Of a stretch of DNA of 64,000 nt, positions 45,274-54,435 are shown one piece after another. The notes beneath the pieces are model-generated. The model was not told the DNA's origin. It was given only the letters and a program-made list of their open reading frames with translations, and did no database searches. Source of the DNA: Pontibacter lucknowensis. Its GTDB lineage: Bacteria; Bacteroidota; Bacteroidia; Cytophagales; Hymenobacteraceae. Every line of letters starts with the position of its first letter. Position 1 is the stretch's first letter. The DNA lies in NCBI RefSeq assembly GCF_900156415.1, contig NZ_FTNM01000001.1, positions 1,178,001 through 1,242,000 of the forward strand, written 5' to 3'. Position numbers and translations under genes: made by a program.

Positions 45274-46227
45274 ATGCGAAAAATAGGGGTACTTCTGGTG
45301 TTACTGCTGCTGTCCTGGGAGGGCTATGCGCAGCAGGCACCGCAATACACACAGTACATCTTCAACGAGCTGATCATCAACCCGGCCTATGCGGGTAGCA
45401 AAGAGATTATCAATGCGAACCTGACACACCGCAGCCAGTGGGTAGGTATAGAGGGAGCTCCCACTACACAGACTTTCAGTGTGGATGGTTCTTCGCGCAG
45501 CGGTCTGCTGGGCTTTGGCCTCAATGCGATGAATGATGAGCTTGGAGCTCAGCGCCAGATGGGGCTTCATGGCAACCTGGCCGTGCGACTGCAGATGAGC
45601 GAGACATCCAAACTGGCGCTAGGCTTTGCGGCAGGTTTGGCGCAGTATACACTCGATGGCACCAAGCTCAACACCGGCAACACAAGACCTGACCAAGCGC
45701 TGAACCCGGGTCGCGTTTCAGAACTGATGCCTGATTTTCGTATCGGAGCCTTCTTCAATACGGAGCGCTTCTATACCGGACTTTCAGTAGCCAACCTGAT
45801 CAATACCGGAGATGATAACCTGGAAGTAACCATGCCGAACCGCCATTATTTCCTGTCGGCAGGTTATGTGATGGACCTCTCGTCAACGCTTATCTTCAAG
45901 CCTAGCTTTTTGGTAAAAGAGGATTTTAACAGCCCGACAAGTTTGGATCTGAATGCATTTTTCCTGTTGGGAGAGCGCATCTGGCTGGGAGGCTCGTACC
46001 GCACGGCTGTGAAAGTGCACAGCAACTACTCTGACGAATACGAACTGGACCGCCGCAATGCCTGGGCAGCTATCGCACAGCTCTATGTAACGCCTAAGCT
46101 GCGACTAGGCTACTCTTACGATGTAAGCTTAAATGCACTGCGCCAGCATGCCAGTCACGAAATTTCACTGGGTTACTCCTTCTTCAAAAAGCAGGATAAC
46201 CGAATGCTGACACCACGTTACTTCTAA
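45274..46227 (+). CDS. PorP/SprF family T9SS outer membrane protein (copy 2)
   Basis: This 317-residue paralogue of copy 1 has a signal peptide ending EGYAQQ and then QYTQYIFNELIINPAYAGS and HRSQWVGIEGAPTTQTFSVD. Barrel strands continue to the C-terminus (LRLGYSYDVSLN, HEISLGYSF). The true start is taken as ATG 45274, three codons after an in-frame GTG. It begins 26 bases after the DUF3494 adhesin, whose delivery it probably serves, and 19 bases before the OmpA/PD40 gene. Confidence 0.9.
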   Translation: MRKIGVLLVLLLLSWEGYAQQAPQYTQYIFNELIINPAYAGSKEIINANLTHRSQWVGIEGAPTTQTFSVDGSSRSGLLGFGLNAMNDELGAQRQMGLHGNLAVRLQMSETSKLALGFAAGLAQYTLDGTKLNTGNTRPDQALNPGRVSELMPDFRIGAFFNTERFYTGLSVANLINTGDDNLEVTMPNRHYFLSAGYVMDLSSTLIFKPSFLVKEDFNSPTSLDLNAFFLLGERIWLGGSYRTAVKVHSNYSDEYELDRRNAWAAIAQLYVTPKLRLGYSYDVSLNALRQHASHEISLGYSFFKKQDNRMLTPRYF

Positions 46228-46246
46228 ATTCACCCAGAAAGCAGAC

Positions 46247-48241
46247 ATGAGATTACGATTCCTATACCTACTGATTCTTCTGGCGACAGTGTGCGCGCAG
46301 CCACTTGCTGCGCAGAAAAAAGAGATAAAGGAGGCTGACAAACACTTCAATAGTTTTGAGTATGCCCTGGCGCTCGACGCTTACAAAAAGTTGATGGAGC
46401 GCAAAGAGCCAGACGCTTATCTGCTCGAGCGCATAGCAGACAGCTACCGCCTGATGAACAACAGTAAGGAGGCAGAGTTCTGGTATGCACAGGCTGCCGG
46501 CTTTGAGAATGTAACGCCAGCCAGCATTTACTATTATGCCGAAGCAGCCAAGCGCAATGGTAACTATGAGAAGGCAAAAGAACTGTATACCAGCTATGCC
46601 CGCCGTGTGCCGGAGCAGGCCAACAAAGCCATGGCACTGGCGGCCTCATGCGACTCAGCAATATTCTGGACGAACAGACCACTTTCCTACGAAATTTCTA
46701 CCGAGCAAAGCCTTAACTCCTCTGGGGTTGACTTCAGCCCTATTCAGCTACCAAATGGCGATATGGTGTTCTCGTCAGACAGGCTACCAACCGACGAGAG
46801 CAAGAAAAAAGAGCGCTTCAACTGGACCGGAAATGGCTTTGTGCAGCTCTACTACGCCAGCATGAACGAGGACTCTACCTGGAATGAGCCGAGCCCGCTT
46901 GGCAATGAGATTAACACCGATTTTCACAACGGCCCGGCATCTTTCCTGCCGCAGGAGAATATCCTTTACTTTACACGGACCAACAGTGTGAAGCGTAGCC
47001 ATGCCAAAGTGAATACTGACCCAACCAGCTGGGTGAATAGAGGTGATGGCAAGGGCACCGGTAACATTAACCGGCACGAAATATTTATGGCGCGTCGCAA
47101 TGGCGATGAGTGGGTAGATGTGAAGCCTTTCAAATACAATAAGCCACAAGAGTATTCTGTAGGGCATCCTGCCATTACGCCAGACGGGAAGGTCCTTTAC
47201 TTTGTGTCTGACATGCCAGGAGGAGCGGGCGAAACAGACATTTACTATAGTGAGCGTCAGCCGGACGGCAGTTGGGGCGAGCCTGTAAACGCAGGCGAAG
47301 TGATAAACACGAGCGGCCGTGAAAGTTTTCCAAGTATAGGCGGTGATGGCAAACTCTATTTCTCGTCTGACGGGCATGTAGGCCTTGGCGGTCTGGACAT
47401 ATTTAAAGCGGAGGGAGAGCACGGTAACTGGACACGCGTGCAGAACCTGATGTACCCGCTCAACACCTCCCGCGACGACTTAGGTATTGTAGTAGACAGC
47501 TCTGGAACCAAAGGCTGGTTGTCATCAGGCAGAACAAGCGAAACCGGCTACGACAATATTTACAAGTTCAGAGAAGTGAACGTGGAATGTACGCTGGTTG
47601 GACAGACTTACGAGATGGTAGATCAGCCAGGAACACACCTCAAGAAACGTGTGATGGTGGATAATGTGCTGCTTCAGTTGTTTGAAGAGAACGTGGGTTC
47701 CATGGTTGAAACGCACTCTGACTCAACTGGTAACTTCAATTACAAAGTGGAGGCAGGTATGCAATACACCATCCGTGGTAGTAAGAAAGGTTACCTGACG
47801 CAGACGATCCTCTTCACACCGGATTGCCGCTTCAGCATAGACTCGCTGTTGGTGGAGATGATCATGTACCGTGACACGCCTAACGTACCAATCGTTTTGG
47901 AGAACATCTTCTACGACCTCGACAAGCATGACATTCGTCCGGATGCTGCCATTGAACTAGACAAACTGGTGCGTATACTCAAGGCCAACCCAACAATCCG
48001 CATCGAGCTGAGCTCACACACCGACAGCCGCCAGACCCGCAAGTATAACCAGGATCTGTCAGATCGCAGAGCGCAGGCAGCCGTGGATTACATTGTATCG
48101 AAAGGTATAGAGCGCAACCGACTGGTAGCGAAAGGCTACGGCGAAACAAGGCTGCGTAACAAATGCGCCGACTATGTAGAATGTTCGGAAGAAGATCATC
48201 AGGTGAACCGACGTACCGAGTTCAAGATCATCAGCAAGTAA
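46247..48241 (+). CDS. TPR/PD40/OmpA protein, PorE-like T9SS anchor
   Basis: This 664-residue exported protein has a leader ending QPLAAQ. Tetratricopeptide-like helices follow (about 25-130: ADKHFNSFEYALALDAYKKL, YYYAEAAKRNGNYEKAKELY). A beta-propeller of PD40 repeats follows (about 150-440: LPNGDMVFSSDR, PDGKVLYFVSDMPGG, GGDGKLYFSSDG). A carboxypeptidase-regulatory-like beta domain (about 450-535) and an OmpA peptidoglycan-binding domain (about 547-664: SSHTDSRQTRKYN, YGETRLRNKC, QVNRRTEFKI) complete it. The architecture is that of PorE of Porphyromonas gingivalis, which ties the T9SS to peptidoglycan. Here it closes the adhesin-SprF operon, so a role with these adhesins is likely. Confidence 0.88.
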   Translation: MRLRFLYLLILLATVCAQPLAAQKKEIKEADKHFNSFEYALALDAYKKLMERKEPDAYLLERIADSYRLMNNSKEAEFWYAQAAGFENVTPASIYYYAEAAKRNGNYEKAKELYTSYARRVPEQANKAMALAASCDSAIFWTNRPLSYEISTEQSLNSSGVDFSPIQLPNGDMVFSSDRLPTDESKKKERFNWTGNGFVQLYYASMNEDSTWNEPSPLGNEINTDFHNGPASFLPQENILYFTRTNSVKRSHAKVNTDPTSWVNRGDGKGTGNINRHEIFMARRNGDEWVDVKPFKYNKPQEYSVGHPAITPDGKVLYFVSDMPGGAGETDIYYSERQPDGSWGEPVNAGEVINTSGRESFPSIGGDGKLYFSSDGHVGLGGLDIFKAEGEHGNWTRVQNLMYPLNTSRDDLGIVVDSSGTKGWLSSGRTSETGYDNIYKFREVNVECTLVGQTYEMVDQPGTHLKKRVMVDNVLLQLFEENVGSMVETHSDSTGNFNYKVEAGMQYTIRGSKKGYLTQTILFTPDCRFSIDSLLVEMIMYRDTPNVPIVLENIFYDLDKHDIRPDAAIELDKLVRILKANPTIRIELSSHTDSRQTRKYNQDLSDRRAQAAVDYIVSKGIERNRLVAKGYGETRLRNKCADYVECSEEDHQVNRRTEFKIISK

Positions 48242-48251
48242 TAAATTAAGG

Positions 48252-48297
48252 TAAAGCAAAAGCCCCGGCTCTTTCAGGAGCCGGGGCTTTTGCTTTA
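48252..48297. terminator. Bidirectional terminator, 20-bp perfect stem
   Basis: TAAAGCAAAAGCCCCGGCTC pairs perfectly with 48278-48297 around TTTCAG. A/T-rich outer arms supply T-runs on both strands, fitting the convergent genes on either side. Confidence 0.88.
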
Positions 48298-48328
48298 AGA
48301 TCAACTGTAAACCGAAATAAGGTATAGC

Positions 48329-49096
48329 TTATTGTGCAGACCAGCCACCATCTACGGGCAGCATGGCACCTGTCAACTGACTGGCCGCATCGGATGCCAG
48401 GTATAGCGCCAGGTTACCGAGCGCTTCAACTTCTACAAATTGCTTGATGGGCTGTTTCTTCAGCATCACTTTTTCGATGACCTCAGTTTCTGACATCTGG
48501 TGGGCACGTGCCTGATCGGCAATCTGTGCTTCTACCAGTGGGGTTCGCACATAGCCGGGGCAAATGGCATTGCAAGTAATGCCGTAAGGAGCTCCCTCCA
48601 GCGCCAGGACTTTGGTTATACCTGCCACACCGTGCTTGGCTGCCACATAGGCCACTTTAAACTCCGATGCACGCAGGGCATGCGCCGAGGCGATGTTGAT
48701 GATGCGGCCAAACCCACGGGCTTTCATACCGGGCCATACGGCTTTGGAAGCATGAAAAGTAGCCGACATATTAATAGCGATGATCGCATCCCAACGATCT
48801 TCCGGAAACTCGTCTACAGGAGCGACATATTGTATACCTGCATTGTTGATGAGGACATCAATTTGGCCAAACTCCTGCTCGGCCTGCTGCACCATCTCCC
48901 GGATCTGGTCTGAGTACTGCATGTTAGCGGATGAGAACATTACTTTTACATCGTGCTCCTGCGCCAGTTCATCGGCAATCTGCTGACCATATTTCTCCAG
49001 TCCGTTTAATAGCAGGTTGTAGCCCTGGGCCGCAAACAAGCGGGCTATACCTAAGCCAATGCCACTGGTGCCGCCTGTGATGATTGCATTCTTCAT
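48329..49096 (-). CDS. 3-hydroxybutyrate dehydrogenase (SDR family)
   Basis: This is a 255-residue short-chain dehydrogenase. TGGTSGIG at 8-15 binds NAD, NNAG is near 85, and the catalytic Ser-Tyr-Lys lie in IASAHALRASEFKVAYVAAKHG (Ser near 139, Tyr near 152, Lys near 156 by family pattern). NIASAH, AYVAAKHG, ICPGYVRTPLVEAQI and the end LTGAMLPVDGGWSAQ fit the D-3-hydroxybutyrate dehydrogenase subgroup, which oxidises 3-hydroxybutyrate to acetoacetate. It is downstream of the TonB receptor gene on the same strand but separated from it by a terminator. Confidence 0.88.
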   Translation of the reverse strand: MKNAIITGGTSGIGLGIARLFAAQGYNLLLNGLEKYGQQIADELAQEHDVKVMFSSANMQYSDQIREMVQQAEQEFGQIDVLINNAGIQYVAPVDEFPEDRWDAIIAINMSATFHASKAVWPGMKARGFGRIINIASAHALRASEFKVAYVAAKHGVAGITKVLALEGAPYGITCNAICPGYVRTPLVEAQIADQARAHQMSETEVIEKVMLKKQPIKQFVEVEALGNLALYLASDAASQLTGAMLPVDGGWSAQ

Positions 49097-49123
49097 TTGT
49101 AAGATCTTAAAAATGGAAAGTTG

Positions 49124-49164
49124 ACAAACAAAAAAAACAGAGCGCCCTTGCGGGACGCCCTGTT
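49124..49164 (-). terminator. Terminator of the TonB-receptor transcript
   Basis: On the reverse strand AACAGGGCG pairs with CGCTCTGTT (one mismatch), with an inner GGG/CCC pairing, and a run of eight T follows. It lies 16 bases beyond the receptor stop. Confidence 0.8.
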
Positions 49165-49179
49165 CTCACCTTAATCTAT

Positions 49180-51681
49180 CTACCTAACGTCGTTTTTATT
49201 TTTCTTGCCACCGAAGTCGAAGCGAAGCTCAACTGAGTACAGACGTCCGATCACCGGTGAGCCTACAAACTCGCGCTGCTCGGCATCAAACAGGTTGGAT
49301 ACGCTGGCACCCAGCGTGATCATTTGTGTGAAGCGGTAGCCAGCGCTCAAGTCTACAGATGTGAAGCCGCCAAGCGGACCGTAGTTGTAAAGGAGCGGTG
49401 CCACACGCTGCTCGCGGTTTTCGCGGGATGCCACCTGAGAGCCCGAGAAGAAATCATATTCCGGCAGGATGCGCACATTCACCGAGCCAAAGAACTTGTT
49501 GTTGAACAGGTCGCGGGCAGTGAAGTTGAAGTTGTAGCGGTGCTTTGGTGCATTCAGACTGCTCTCCGCCGGCGTTACTTTGCCGTCACCGTTCGCGTCA
49601 TTGTCCAGGTTATCACGGTCCGTGATATCGGAATTGAAATAAGAATACTTGGCACCAATGCTGAAATTATTGCTCAGGTAATAGTTCAGGCCAAGGTCTG
49701 TTCCCCAAGAGTTCACATTACCATAGTTCAGATAAGTGAGGTAGTAGTTGAGGGCGTTAGAAGCAGCTTCTGTTACATCTTCTGAGCCCTTACGGATCAC
49801 TTTCTCTTTGCCCATGATCGGGGTGATGCCCGTTAGTGGAGAAATGAAATCCTGTGACATGGAGTACCAGGTGCTCAGATCAACATAAAACTTGTCGGTA
49901 GGAGTGCCTTTGTAACCGAGCTCTAAAGTCTGCACACGCTCCGGTTCCAGTTTCGGGATCTCGCGAGTAGCACCTGTCTCCGTATTCTGAATTGTCAGGC
50001 CAGCGCCGCTACCCAGTATGGCCAGGGCGCCGTTGTTCAGATAAAACTCCTGAAACTGGATAGAAGGAGCTGCATAAGCACGGCCATAGGTAGCTCTGAA
50101 GGTACCTGCCAGCGCATTCAGCGTCAGGGCAGCTTTGGGGCTAAACTGCGTACCATAGTTGTCGTGGCGGTCCAGGCGGGCGCCTACAACAGCGCGCACT
50201 CTGTCACCCAGGCTTCGCTCAATTTGGGCTACGGCACCATACTGATTCAGGATGATGTTGCCGTTGCGGTCATCGAGGTAGGTTTGGCGGCTATAGGCGA
50301 CATCGCGTTGGAAACTCAAGCCCGTGATCACATCAAAGCCGGCGTAGCTATTGTTGTACTGCACCTCTCCGTTCAGACGGTGACTTTTGTCGATAAAGCC
50401 TGGGAAAGCGATGGCAGGTGAGCCAGGGTATAGTGAACCTGCCGGAGCACCGGTTTTAGACTTTTCGTGCGCAACTTCCTGCGACTGGCCCAGGGCACGC
50501 AAGGTATGGTAGTTGGTCGTGCGGGCATTAATCTGGTAAGTATCACCGGCATCGTTCCAGGTGTTGTATACCTGCGCGAAGATGCGCGGCGTTACGATGC
50601 GGCCGTGCAGGTACTGAAAGGTCCAGCCATTGATCTGGTTACGACCGTTGTTCGTCACGCCAATGTTTGAGCCCTGCCCGATACCATAGTCCAGAATGAT
50701 GTCCATGTTCTGTCTGGGGGTGTAGTATACAGCGGCATTGGCACGCTTGAAGTTGAAGTTGAAATCCACGTCGTACTCAGGCAATGCTCCCAGGGTGGCA
50801 TTGTAAACGGTGTCAATGAACTCAAAATCCTTGCCTTCGGTATACTCTGCATTTACCTTATAAGCGAACTTGCTGTTGATGACACCGGCATGGCGGGCAC
50901 GGGCTGTCAGCACATTTTGATTACCGGCGCCTAGTGTTACGGTTGTGCCTGGATAGCGCCGCGGATCTTTGGTGATGGTGTTGATGATACCGTTGTGCGC
51001 ATTCGGGCCGTACAGTGCTGAAGATGGACCCAGAATTACTTCCATACGCTCAATATCCTCTTTTATCACGGTGTTGTAAAGGCCAGCCGGAAGGCCGGTG
51101 CCACCTGGCAGCATGGAATTTCGACCATCGGTCAGTTGGAACATCTTTACGTTGAAGGCATTGTTGAAGCCACGGGCATTGATGCCGATACCGGCCACAC
51201 CAGATCGCACCACTTCCACTCCCTGTACCTTGTTGAGCAATTCACCCACGTTGAAAGAAGGCAGCTCCGTCAGGTCACGCGAGGAGATCACGCTGATGGC
51301 AGCAGGGGCTTCGGTCAGTTTCTCGGGCCTGCGGGAAGCGGTTACTACAATCTCTTCGCCCACCATATTAGTCATGTTCATGGTGACAGTGCCGATGTCG
51401 GTGGTCCCGCCTGAGGTTACGGTAATAGGCTGCCTTGGGAAATTGTACCCTACATAGGAAATGCGCAGATTATAGGTACCGGCAGGCACGTCCATGATGC
51501 TGAACTCACCGGCAGCATTGGTGGAAGCACCTTTGGTTGTTCCTTCGAGCAAAACAGTGGCCCCGGTCAGGGGCTCCCCGGTGTCGGCCCCGAGCACGCG
51601 GCCTTTGACACTGCCGCTTTGGGCGAGTGCTACCTGAGTCACTGCAAGGAGTGCAAACAGGAGAGTGTAAATTTTTTTCAT
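49180..51681 (-). CDS. TonB-dependent outer membrane receptor
   Basis: This is an 833-residue receptor. The signal peptide ends ALAQ (about 20). Residues about 23-110 form a carboxypeptidase-regulatory-like domain (GSVKGRVLGADTGEPLTGA). The plug spans about 115-235 (EIVVTASRRPEKLTEAP, SVISSRDLTELP, GINARGFNNAF) and the 22-strand barrel runs to the C-terminus. There is no SusD partner nearby, so it is a stand-alone TonB transporter rather than a SusC. It is the third gene of a likely SSS-hydrolase-receptor operon. The substrate is unknown; context suggests an ester or hydroxy-acid. Confidence 0.92.
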   Translation of the reverse strand: MKKIYTLLFALLAVTQVALAQSGSVKGRVLGADTGEPLTGATVLLEGTTKGASTNAAGEFSIMDVPAGTYNLRISYVGYNFPRQPITVTSGGTTDIGTVTMNMTNMVGEEIVVTASRRPEKLTEAPAAISVISSRDLTELPSFNVGELLNKVQGVEVVRSGVAGIGINARGFNNAFNVKMFQLTDGRNSMLPGGTGLPAGLYNTVIKEDIERMEVILGPSSALYGPNAHNGIINTITKDPRRYPGTTVTLGAGNQNVLTARARHAGVINSKFAYKVNAEYTEGKDFEFIDTVYNATLGALPEYDVDFNFNFKRANAAVYYTPRQNMDIILDYGIGQGSNIGVTNNGRNQINGWTFQYLHGRIVTPRIFAQVYNTWNDAGDTYQINARTTNYHTLRALGQSQEVAHEKSKTGAPAGSLYPGSPAIAFPGFIDKSHRLNGEVQYNNSYAGFDVITGLSFQRDVAYSRQTYLDDRNGNIILNQYGAVAQIERSLGDRVRAVVGARLDRHDNYGTQFSPKAALTLNALAGTFRATYGRAYAAPSIQFQEFYLNNGALAILGSGAGLTIQNTETGATREIPKLEPERVQTLELGYKGTPTDKFYVDLSTWYSMSQDFISPLTGITPIMGKEKVIRKGSEDVTEAASNALNYYLTYLNYGNVNSWGTDLGLNYYLSNNFSIGAKYSYFNSDITDRDNLDNDANGDGKVTPAESSLNAPKHRYNFNFTARDLFNNKFFGSVNVRILPEYDFFSGSQVASRENREQRVAPLLYNYGPLGGFTSVDLSAGYRFTQMITLGASVSNLFDAEQREFVGSPVIGRLYSVELRFDFGGKKNKNDVR

Positions 51682-51720
51682 GGCAATGTAGGTTAGATGT
51701 TTAAGGTTATCGTTTAGGTG

Positions 51721-52773
51721 CTATTTCAGGAATTCCCGGATAGCTTTGTTAAATGCATCGGCTTGCTCGTACTGCAGAAAATGCCCTGTTTCGGGCAACA
51801 CCACCAACTGGCTGTTAGGTATGCGCTGTCGGGCGGCTTCGGCTACGGCTTGGGTTGTCAGGTTTGGATTGAGGTAGCGGTTAGGTATAAGGGCGTCCTG
51901 TGCTCCAAAGATGATCAGTGTGGGCACCTGCACCTGTGGCAACTGCTCGTATACCGGCTCATCGACCATAGCAGCCACGCTGCCTGCCACAGCTGCGCTG
52001 TAAGCCCCGAACTCAGCTGACTCGGCTATTTTCAGGCGGTCGTCGATCATGTACTGCACATCGGCAGGCATTTGGTGGAAGTTCACTTTGAAGTTGGCCA
52101 CTACTTGCTCCGGGGTAGTTTTCTGCACGCTTTCCGGTGTCACCGTCATCTTAAAAAGCTGCTTCTGTTGCTCCGTGAAAGTCTCTATACCTGCAGGAGC
52201 GGCCAGCACCAGGTGTTTGATGCGCTGAGGCTCTTTCAGGGCGGCGGTAATGGCGATTTGTCCGCCCATGGAGTGGCCGACCAGCGTGGCTTGCTCCAGT
52301 TGCAGGGCATCCATCAGGGCTAACACATCCTCCGCATAAGTCGCCATACCTGCTGTTACACCTGTTTTGTCGGACTTACCGTAGCCGGGCAGGTCGATGG
52401 CGATGCAGCGGTAGTGCTGGCTGAGTGCGGCCACGTTCTTATCCCAGGCGGGCAGGTAGCTTCCCAGCCCGTGGATGAAAATAAGCGTCTCAGGACCTTT
52501 GCCCTCGTCGGTATAGGCTATGCGCACGCCGTTGGGCAGCGTCACTTTATTGACCGCATACTTGTAGCTCAGGCCCTCGAATACAGGGTCAGCAGCTGGT
52601 GCAAGGGCAGTGGCTGATGTGCTGGCAGTCGCTTGCGTGCTGGCTGTTTCTGTACTGGTGGTGTTGTGCATACCTGTTGAAGCTGCGGCAGGCTGTGCTG
52701 ACTGACAGGCCGTGTGCAGGTATAGCAAGACGAGCGCGGTTAGGACAAGCTTAGTTTTTGAGCTCACTTTCAT
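51721..52773 (-). CDS. Alpha/beta hydrolase lipoprotein
   Basis: This is a 350-residue protein with a lipobox LHTAC (Cys23). A Ser/Thr/Ala-rich linker of about 40 residues then spaces the enzyme from the membrane. The hydrolase domain spans about 70-350: oxyanion FIHGLGSYLPAW near 98, nucleophile Ser in GHSMGG near 165, acid in FGAQDALIP near 290 and His in ETGHFLQ near 327. It should act as a periplasmic or surface esterase. Its start overlaps the end of the symporter gene by 23 bases, and the TonB receptor gene follows after 39 bases. Confidence 0.88.
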   Translation of the reverse strand: MKVSSKTKLVLTALVLLYLHTACQSAQPAAASTGMHNTTSTETASTQATASTSATALAPAADPVFEGLSYKYAVNKVTLPNGVRIAYTDEGKGPETLIFIHGLGSYLPAWDKNVAALSQHYRCIAIDLPGYGKSDKTGVTAGMATYAEDVLALMDALQLEQATLVGHSMGGQIAITAALKEPQRIKHLVLAAPAGIETFTEQQKQLFKMTVTPESVQKTTPEQVVANFKVNFHQMPADVQYMIDDRLKIAESAEFGAYSAAVAGSVAAMVDEPVYEQLPQVQVPTLIIFGAQDALIPNRYLNPNLTTQAVAEAARQRIPNSQLVVLPETGHFLQYEQADAFNKAIREFLK

Positions 52774-54307
52774 AAGTCGGTTCTGTTAAAAGTGAAGATT
52801 CTTCGGTTACTGGTTCTAAGGCGGGCTTCCGGAATACATAGTAAAAGATAAGGCCTACTGCCACCGATGCCAGTATAGCCAATGCGGCGGCTATACCTGG
52901 ATTGCGCACGGGCGCCTGCATGTAAGTGGTGAGTCCGCCGTAGTACACGCCAAAGTGCACGATGACTGATGTAAGAGAAGCCGCCACCGGTGCAATGAGC
53001 GGGACACGCTTTAGGAACATGCCAAAGAGTACCGGCACAAAAGCCGCTGAGAAGTAAGCGTATACCCCGTTTTGAGCGAAGATGCCCACACTCAGATTCG
53101 GGTTCTGCAATTGGTCAAAAGTCAGCCAGATGGTAACAGCAGCCAACACCACAATAACGAGTCGGTTCACCATAACACCACGTGCCGTGATGTTATCACC
53201 AAGAATTGGGGTGAGAATGTCGGAGGTAATGGTGATGGAGAGTGATTGGATCAGGCCTTCTAAAGTGGAAAGGCCGGCTGAGATTAGTCCGAGTACCAGC
53301 AACAGCCCCACGTACACCGGAAACTCCCGCACCACATATGCCGACATGATGCCATCCACGGGCAGTGGCTGCCCATTCACCATCAGGTCGGGGAAAGAAA
53401 GGCGGGCATAAAGACCGGCGAACACCACCAGAAAGAACAGGGCCTCTACCAGCACGCCTGTCAACAGGTATAGGTTGACGTCCTTGTCATTTTTCAGCAA
53501 GAGCGACTTAGTGATGATGTGCGGTTGGCAAACAATGGCCACCCCAATGATCATCTGGCAGAAAATGATTTCGAAATTATCACGGAAAAGGAAACTCTGT
53601 GGATTGGTTGTGGAAACCAGCAACGGGTCGATGGCGGCCAGTTTGTCCAGAAAGCCGTGCACACCGTCGCTGAAATGCTGATAGCCGGAGCCTAAAAGTA
53701 TAAAGGCCACGATCAGCATAAGCGTCGCCTGGATCATATTGGTATACACCATGGAGTTGGCTCCCCCGAACATCATATAGCCAAACACAAATACGACGAT
53801 GCCCACGCATACATGTAGTTCGTTGAGGTTGAGCATGCTGGCCAATACTTTAGTGAGGCCCACACAGATCAATACAATGAAGGTAATCAGCAAGAGCGAC
53901 AGAAAAGCGAAGAACATAGCATAGCCGCGGCTCTTGTAAACCAGGCCCATCCACTGGGCCATGGTCTGTGCCTTGACGGCAGTGCCCATCTTGCGGAAAC
54001 CCTTGGTGAGTACTACCAGCGACGCCAGTGCCGCCAAAGGCAAAGCGATAGCCATAGAGATAACACCACTTATACCATAGAGTGCCACAAAACCCGGGTT
54101 GATGATAAAAGTAGCGGCACTTGTCATAGAAGCAGCTAATGCCAGCCCCACGGCAATTGGCGAGAAAGCCACATTGCCGAGGGCGTAATCAGAAATGGAG
54201 CGAATACGCAGCGCACCCCGTATCACAAAAAACAGGATAATACCTGCGTAAGCAACTACAAGTACCCAACCAGCTGTAACAAGCTCCGATGATGCCAGAC
54301 TATTCAT
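52751..54307 (-). CDS. Sodium:solute symporter family transporter
   Basis: This is a 518-residue inner-membrane protein with about 13 hydrophobic helices in the sodium:solute symporter pattern (VGLALAASMTSAATFI, PGFVALYG, FGGANSMVYTNMIQ, LVLGLISAGLSTLEGLIQSL). The family imports carboxylates, amino acids, sugars or pantothenate with Na+; this branch looks closer to the carboxylate/proline-type members, but the substrate is not certain. It overlaps the hydrolase gene by 23 bases and leads the operon. Confidence 0.88.
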   Translation of the reverse strand: MNSLASSELVTAGWVLVVAYAGIILFFVIRGALRIRSISDYALGNVAFSPIAVGLALAASMTSAATFIINPGFVALYGISGVISMAIALPLAALASLVVLTKGFRKMGTAVKAQTMAQWMGLVYKSRGYAMFFAFLSLLLITFIVLICVGLTKVLASMLNLNELHVCVGIVVFVFGYMMFGGANSMVYTNMIQATLMLIVAFILLGSGYQHFSDGVHGFLDKLAAIDPLLVSTTNPQSFLFRDNFEIIFCQMIIGVAIVCQPHIITKSLLLKNDKDVNLYLLTGVLVEALFFLVVFAGLYARLSFPDLMVNGQPLPVDGIMSAYVVREFPVYVGLLLVLGLISAGLSTLEGLIQSLSITITSDILTPILGDNITARGVMVNRLVIVVLAAVTIWLTFDQLQNPNLSVGIFAQNGVYAYFSAAFVPVLFGMFLKRVPLIAPVAASLTSVIVHFGVYYGGLTTYMQAPVRNPGIAAALAILASVAVGLIFYYVFRKPALEPVTEESSLLTEPTYESELKN

Positions 54308-54435
54308 GTGCGAATGGTATTATTGCTAAGGAAATCTTGAAATAATTTAGCTAATAATAAACATTAACAGAAGCCTATACTTGCCAAACGGGAATAATTT
54401 GAGGTGAAATCGGTGAGAGTTGAGGTGGGGTGTTT

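Noticed and set aside
49180..54307. SusCD-type polysaccharide utilisation locus
   Set aside because: There is a TonB receptor but no SusD-like lipoprotein, glycoside hydrolase or polysaccharide lyase nearby.
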